Part shown: piece by piece, positions 60,636 through 64,000 of the stretch
Layout of the letters: each line of letters opens with the position of its first letter
Numbering within the stretch: the first letter of the stretch is position 1
From: Treponema_C sp050937815
GTDB taxonomy: Bacteria; Spirochaetota; Spirochaetia; Treponematales; Treponemataceae
Reading direction: 5' to 3'
DNA: 64,000 nucleotides
Assembly (NCBI RefSeq): GCF_050937815.1
Contig: NZ_JACDIJ010000001.1
Location: 186,001 to 250,000 of the forward strand
The notes under the pieces: model-generated
Databases searched by the model: none
What the model was told of the DNA's origin: nothing
Seen by the model: the letters and a program-made list of their open reading frames with translations, nothing else
Translations under genes and position numbers: made by a program

Positions 60636-62033
60636 TTATTTGAGTCCGTAGTTATTTTCTTTACTCCAGCCCTTTTCGGTTTTTATGTTTTTTAAAACGG
60701 CGGCATAGGATTCCTGCACATACTGAGCAAATTTATCTACGGAATACGCTCCTTCCAAATACATTTGACCGCCGCGGCAAAACAAATCTCTGAGTTCGCC
60801 GCTTATTCCCGTATAGTACGGAAGACGCAGAGGCTCTTCGATAATAATAAAGCCGGCAAGGCGTTCCGGAAGTTTTGTGGAAGTTGACAAAGGAATTCTG
60901 TTTAATTCTTCGGCATAGCGAACCTGTACTGCGGATGAAGACATGTATTGGGCAAAATCGATAGCCGCTTTTAAGCGTTCGGGATCTTTTTCAAGGGCTT
61001 TATTTACACCGTAAATAATATCGGGCTGTCCGCCCAAGATAACCGATTTTCCCATTGCATAGGAGCTGGTGGCTGAAGTAATGACAGGTATGGGCATAAC
61101 TCCGTATTCAAATGAGTTTCCTACATTTGCCGATATGGAAGTAAGACTGGTAGATAAAGCTTGTACCATAGCGGCTTCTCCGCGAATAAACATTTCGACG
61201 GCGGACTTTTGTTCCAATCCGTTATAATCCGACGACCAGTATTGTGAAAAATCTTTCATTAAAACAAAGGCTTCTTTAATTTGCGGAGCGGTAAAGTCAA
61301 GAATTCCTTCGTCAAAAGCTTTTGCAATTTCGGCAAGTTCGACAAAACCGTTACCCGTAACGTCGGCTTTGCTTAAAATCGCACTGTTAAGCTGGCTGCA
61401 TACGGAATTATTAAACCACAGCCATGATAAGTCGTTTTTCGATGCATTCGGAAAAGCGAAGGGAATAGTGCCGGATGCTTTAAGTTTTTTACAACTGTCG
61501 ATAAATTCTTCCCATGTTGCGGGCACTTTTGCGCCGGCGGCATCGAAAAGGGTTTTATTGTAAAATATACGTACTACCGCCGTCGAAGAAGGATAACCGG
61601 GAACATCCGTAGGAGTTACATACATTCTCTCCAAAATCGAATCGGGAAGCGTTGCCTTCCAAGGTCGTCCGGGATCATAGGGACTTTCTTTTTCATATAA
61701 ATCTTTAAAATTGTATAAATAACCGGCCTCATAATCGGATGACATTTCATATAAAATACCGCTGTATACGTCAGGTCCCTGTCCGGCGGTAAACTGTGTT
61801 GTCAACCACGTTCTGTAATCGCTTTCGTGATTTTTGAACTCAATAGTTACACCTGTGGCCTCTTTATATTTTTGCAAAATATCTTCGGTTATTTTGTTTG
61901 CCGTTTCATTTACGCCGAGATCCTGTGCAAACACCAATTTCATTTCCGAAGTTTTTTTACTTTGTTTGCACCCTACAAACAGTATCGTACAGGCAATGAC
62001 GCTTAACAATACCGCCGCTGTCTTTTTTTTCAT
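60636..62033 (-). CDS. carbohydrate ABC transporter substrate-binding lipoprotein
   Basis: The 465-residue protein has a lipoprotein signal (ACTILFVGC) and the family-1 extracellular solute-binding fold: EATGVTIEFKNHESDYRTWLTTQFTAGQGPDVYSG, VVRIFYNKTLFDAAGAKVPATWEEFIDSCKKLKASGTIPFAF, SAVEMFIRGEAAMVQALST and VNKALEKDPERLKAAIDFAQYMSS. It would bind a mono- or oligosaccharide outside the membrane and deliver it to the two permeases encoded just upstream. The following sulfatase hints at a sulfated sugar. Confidence 0.92.
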   Translation of the reverse strand: MKKKTAAVLLSVIACTILFVGCKQSKKTSEMKLVFAQDLGVNETANKITEDILQKYKEATGVTIEFKNHESDYRTWLTTQFTAGQGPDVYSGILYEMSSDYEAGYLYNFKDLYEKESPYDPGRPWKATLPDSILERMYVTPTDVPGYPSSTAVVRIFYNKTLFDAAGAKVPATWEEFIDSCKKLKASGTIPFAFPNASKNDLSWLWFNNSVCSQLNSAILSKADVTGNGFVELAEIAKAFDEGILDFTAPQIKEAFVLMKDFSQYWSSDYNGLEQKSAVEMFIRGEAAMVQALSTSLTSISANVGNSFEYGVMPIPVITSATSSYAMGKSVILGGQPDIIYGVNKALEKDPERLKAAIDFAQYMSSSAVQVRYAEELNRIPLSTSTKLPERLAGFIIIEEPLRLPYYTGISGELRDLFCRGGQMYLEGAYSVDKFAQYVQESYAAVLKNIKTEKGWSKENNYGLK

Positions 62034-62054
62034 ATTAACCTCCTAATAAGGGGC

Positions 62055-62876
62055 TTACCCCTTTACAGCTCCCTGTGTCAATCCGGCTACAAAATATTTA
62101 CTGGCAAAGCAAAACAAAATAATCAGCGGTAAAGATGCTATAATGTAGCCGGCAAAAAGCACCCCGTTTCCGTCGGTAACGGAAACGACCAGTTTAGTTA
62201 ACGCAACCGCAATTTGCTGCGTGGCCGTACCGCTGCTTGCAACCAAAGGCCAAATATAATTGTTCCACACATTCAAACCGGTCATAATCGTTACGGTTGA
62301 AAGTATCGGTGTGGATAAGGGTAACACGATTTTTAGAAGAATTTGCATATCGCCTGCACCCTCTATATATGCGGCTTCAAAAAGACTTTTAGATATGCTT
62401 TCCATCGAAGAACGGATAAGAAAAGTACCCATAGCCACTTGATAGGCGGCAGGCGGAAAAATCAATCCGGCGAAGGTATCGTATAAGTGCAGCCGCGTTA
62501 TCTGTATAAACTGCGGAATCAGCATTACAAAACCGGGAATCATTAAAAGTGCAATTATACCGTAATAAAGAACGGTTCGGCCTCTAAAATTCTTATATCG
62601 CACAAAGGCATAGCTTGCAAGCATTGAAACTGCCGTCGTAATGAGAATAACAAAAACCGTAACTAAAAAAGAATTCAGCATGGGTCTGATTACTTGGGGT
62701 AAAGCCTTTGCATAATTTGCAAATTGCCAGCGGGCGGCAAAATTAAACGGGTTTTTTATAATCTCCGTTTGACTTTTAAAAGAATTGATAACCAATAAAT
62801 AAAACGGAAAAAGAGTAAGCAGCAATAAAAGAGCTAATAAAAATCTGCTGAAATACCGGCGTAGTATCGTATACAT
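62055..62876 (-). CDS. carbohydrate ABC transporter permease (MalG type)
   Basis: The 273-residue permease has six membrane helices and the EAA loop (SKSLFEAAYIEGAGDMQILLKIVLPLSTPIL) that contacts the ATPase. N-terminal LLLLLTLFPFYLLVINSFKSQTEIIKNPFNF is typical of MalG/MsmG. It pairs with the MalF-type gene 10 bases upstream. No ATPase gene is in the operon, so a shared MsiK/UgpC-type ATPase encoded elsewhere is expected. Confidence 0.93.
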   Translation of the reverse strand: MYTILRRYFSRFLLALLLLLTLFPFYLLVINSFKSQTEIIKNPFNFAARWQFANYAKALPQVIRPMLNSFLVTVFVILITTAVSMLASYAFVRYKNFRGRTVLYYGIIALLMIPGFVMLIPQFIQITRLHLYDTFAGLIFPPAAYQVAMGTFLIRSSMESISKSLFEAAYIEGAGDMQILLKIVLPLSTPILSTVTIMTGLNVWNNYIWPLVASSGTATQQIAVALTKLVVSVTDGNGVLFAGYIIASLPLIILFCFASKYFVAGLTQGAVKG

Positions 62877-62886
62877 TTAAATTTCC

Positions 62887-63813
62887 CTAATCCATATGTT
62901 CGGTTTTTTTCATTACCGCCTGATTAACGACGGTCAAGGCTAAAATCACAATAAACATTAACACGCCGATTGCGGAAGAATAACCCATTTTTTTATAAGT
63001 AAAGCCCTGCTCATACAAAACAACGGAAGGCATAATAGTCGCGGTGCCCGGACCGCCCTTTGTTAAAATATACACTTTATCGAATACTTGTACGGCACCG
63101 ATAATTGCAAGCGTAACGGTAAGCCGTATTTGACTGGCAAGCATGGGAACGTCAATATAAAAAAAACGCCGCCAAGTGTTTACACCGTCTATTTGTGCCG
63201 ATTCAAACAAAGCTTTCGGTATTGACTGTAAAGCACCGTAGTACAATAAAAACTGTAATCCGCCCAAACCGGCAATACCCAGCCACGGAAACCCGATTGC
63301 AATAATTGCCCCCAATGCGGTTTTTGAACTGCCGAGCCAGGGACGTGTCAATTGCGGCAAGCCTATACGTGTAAGAATAGTATTAAAAACCCCGTTGTCC
63401 CCGGCAAGTATCCATTTCCATAATAAAATAATTACGACAATCGGAACAACCATAGGAAAAATAAACGCCGTTCGGATCATATATTGCCCTTTTGCCGATT
63501 TTAAAGCAAATAAGAGTTCTGCAGCCAAAAGCGGAATCGTTAATACGATAATCACATTCGATACGGCCATCCAAAAGCAATTTATTACACTTGCACGCAA
63601 CGAAGGATCCGCAAAGGCTTTTTTATAATTTGCAAATCCGATAAACAAATTCACATTTGTTCCGTTCCACTCAAAAAAAGACTTTCCAAATGCCATTGCA
63701 AACGGGAAATACTTAAAAACTATCATGAGGATATAAATAGGCAATAAAAATAAATACGGCTTTAAAAAATTAAAAGATAGCGTTTTGGGGGCTGCCGAAA
63801 TTTGCTTGTTCAT
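62887..63813 (-). CDS. carbohydrate ABC transporter permease (MalF type)
   Basis: The 308-residue permease has six membrane helices, starting YLFLLPIYILMIVFKYFPFAMAFGKSFFEW, and the EAA loop (SIPKALFESAQIDGVNTWRRFFYIDVPML). The ending LTKGGPGTATIMPSVVLYEQGFTYKKMGYSSAIGVLMFIVIL is typical of MalF/MsmF. AGGA lies just before the ATG. It is first in the operon, behind a full-consensus promoter. Confidence 0.93.
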   Translation of the reverse strand: MNKQISAAPKTLSFNFLKPYLFLLPIYILMIVFKYFPFAMAFGKSFFEWNGTNVNLFIGFANYKKAFADPSLRASVINCFWMAVSNVIIVLTIPLLAAELLFALKSAKGQYMIRTAFIFPMVVPIVVIILLWKWILAGDNGVFNTILTRIGLPQLTRPWLGSSKTALGAIIAIGFPWLGIAGLGGLQFLLYYGALQSIPKALFESAQIDGVNTWRRFFYIDVPMLASQIRLTVTLAIIGAVQVFDKVYILTKGGPGTATIMPSVVLYEQGFTYKKMGYSSAIGVLMFIVILALTVVNQAVMKKTEHMD

Positions 63814-63842
63814 ATGTTCCTAACTAAAATATAATAAAAAGC

Positions 63843-63871
63843 ATTATATACCCGCAATACGCTCATGTCAA
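63843..63871 (-). promoter_or_regulatory. full-consensus sigma70 promoter of the ABC transporter operon
   Basis: On the - strand TTGACA (63866-63871), 17 bases, TATAAT (63843-63848). The leader to the ATG at 63813 is about 22-24 bases and holds AGGA. Confidence 0.8.
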
Positions 63872-63892
63872 TGTATATGATTTTATAAGCTC

Positions 63893-63930
63893 TTGTCATT
63901 ATTTTTTATCTATGCTACTACTGACATATA
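63893..63930 (+). promoter_or_regulatory. candidate promoter of the right-edge gene
   Basis: TTGTCA (63893-63898), 17 bases, TACTAC (63916-63921), 8 bases to the ATG at 63930. The -10 box is weak. Confidence 0.35.
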
Positions 63931-64000
63931 TGAAAACGCTCAAACAAAAAATATCTTGTATATGCATTTTAATGTGCATAACCTGTTTTCCGGTTTTTGC
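63930..64000 (+). CDS. start of an exported protein (partial, cut by the window edge)
   Basis: The 23 visible codons form a complete signal peptide: basic start MKTLKQK, hydrophobic core ISCICILMCITCF and a PVFA cleavage site at the edge. No Shine-Dalgarno precedes the ATG. The gene is divergent from the ABC operon. The mature protein lies outside the window, so nothing can be said of its function. Confidence 0.6.
   Translation, partial: MKTLKQKISCICILMCITCFPVF

Noticed and set aside
1..64000. CRISPR arrays, insertion sequences, prophage or integrase genes, rRNA genes
   Set aside because: I looked for regularly spaced repeats, transposase or integrase motifs, long terminal inverted repeats and rRNA-like conserved stretches and saw none. 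Only one tRNA is present.

Overview
The window looks like a chromosomal segment of a spirochaete of the genus Treponema or a close relative. The evidence is gene content and order. There is a spirochaete-type V-ATPase operon (subunits E, DUF2764, A, B, D, I, K). There is also an unbroken flagellar export/motor block (flbD, motA, motB, fliL, fliM, fliY, fliO, fliP, fliQ, fliR, flhB, flhA, flhF, flhG) that runs into a FliA/WhiG-type sigma factor and a FapA protein, and an ankyrin-murG-cvpA-holB-like-atoS-atoC block. From memory, these orders match those in pathogenic and oral treponemes. The species cannot be fixed from the sequence alone.

Region 1 (1-13750, + strand) is a surface-polysaccharide locus. 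It holds a sulfotransferase-like gene, several GT-A glycosyltransferases, two LicD-type transferases, a GT25 enzyme, a DUF6492-like enzyme, an alpha-1,2-fucosyltransferase, a GT4 enzyme, a membrane undecaprenyl-phosphate sugar transferase that would start the repeat unit, and gmd plus fcl, which make GDP-L-fucose. The predicted product is a fucosylated and probably decorated cell-surface glycan. The first 3.7 kb is visibly more AT-rich than the rest. Two outer-membrane beta-barrel genes (13784-17134; BamA/D15-like and Wzi-like) follow directly and may serve export or anchoring of the glycan.

Region 2 (17136-27871, - strand) carries galM, the V-ATPase operon, ispG and an exported repeat protein. 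Region 3 (28035-35712) carries a J-domain protein (+), then on the - strand the NtrC-type two-component pair, a clamp-loader delta'-like gene, cvpA, murG, an ankyrin protein, tRNA-Phe with its own promoter and terminator, and a SwrB-like membrane protein. Region 4 (35717-52106, - strand) is the flagellar block. Region 5 (52272-57753, + strand) has a UvrD/PcrA helicase, an exported FMN/FAD fumarate-reductase-like lipoprotein and an MsrA-MsrB fusion lipoprotein. Region 6 (57823-63813, - strand) has a diacylglycerol glycosyltransferase, a sulfatase and a carbohydrate ABC importer (binding lipoprotein plus two permeases). The start of an exported protein lies at the right edge.

The most notable cross-cutting observation is that many genes at the head of a transcription unit have no Shine-Dalgarno sequence. 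Instead they have a sigma70-like -10 box that ends 6-8 bases before the ATG, which predicts leaderless mRNAs. Genes inside operons mostly have ordinary Shine-Dalgarno sequences. Other specific anomalies are a single-base loss of an ATGA start/stop overlap at the fucosyltransferase, a fliO gene without a plausible canonical start, and twin palindromes at the predicted transcription start of the flavoprotein gene.
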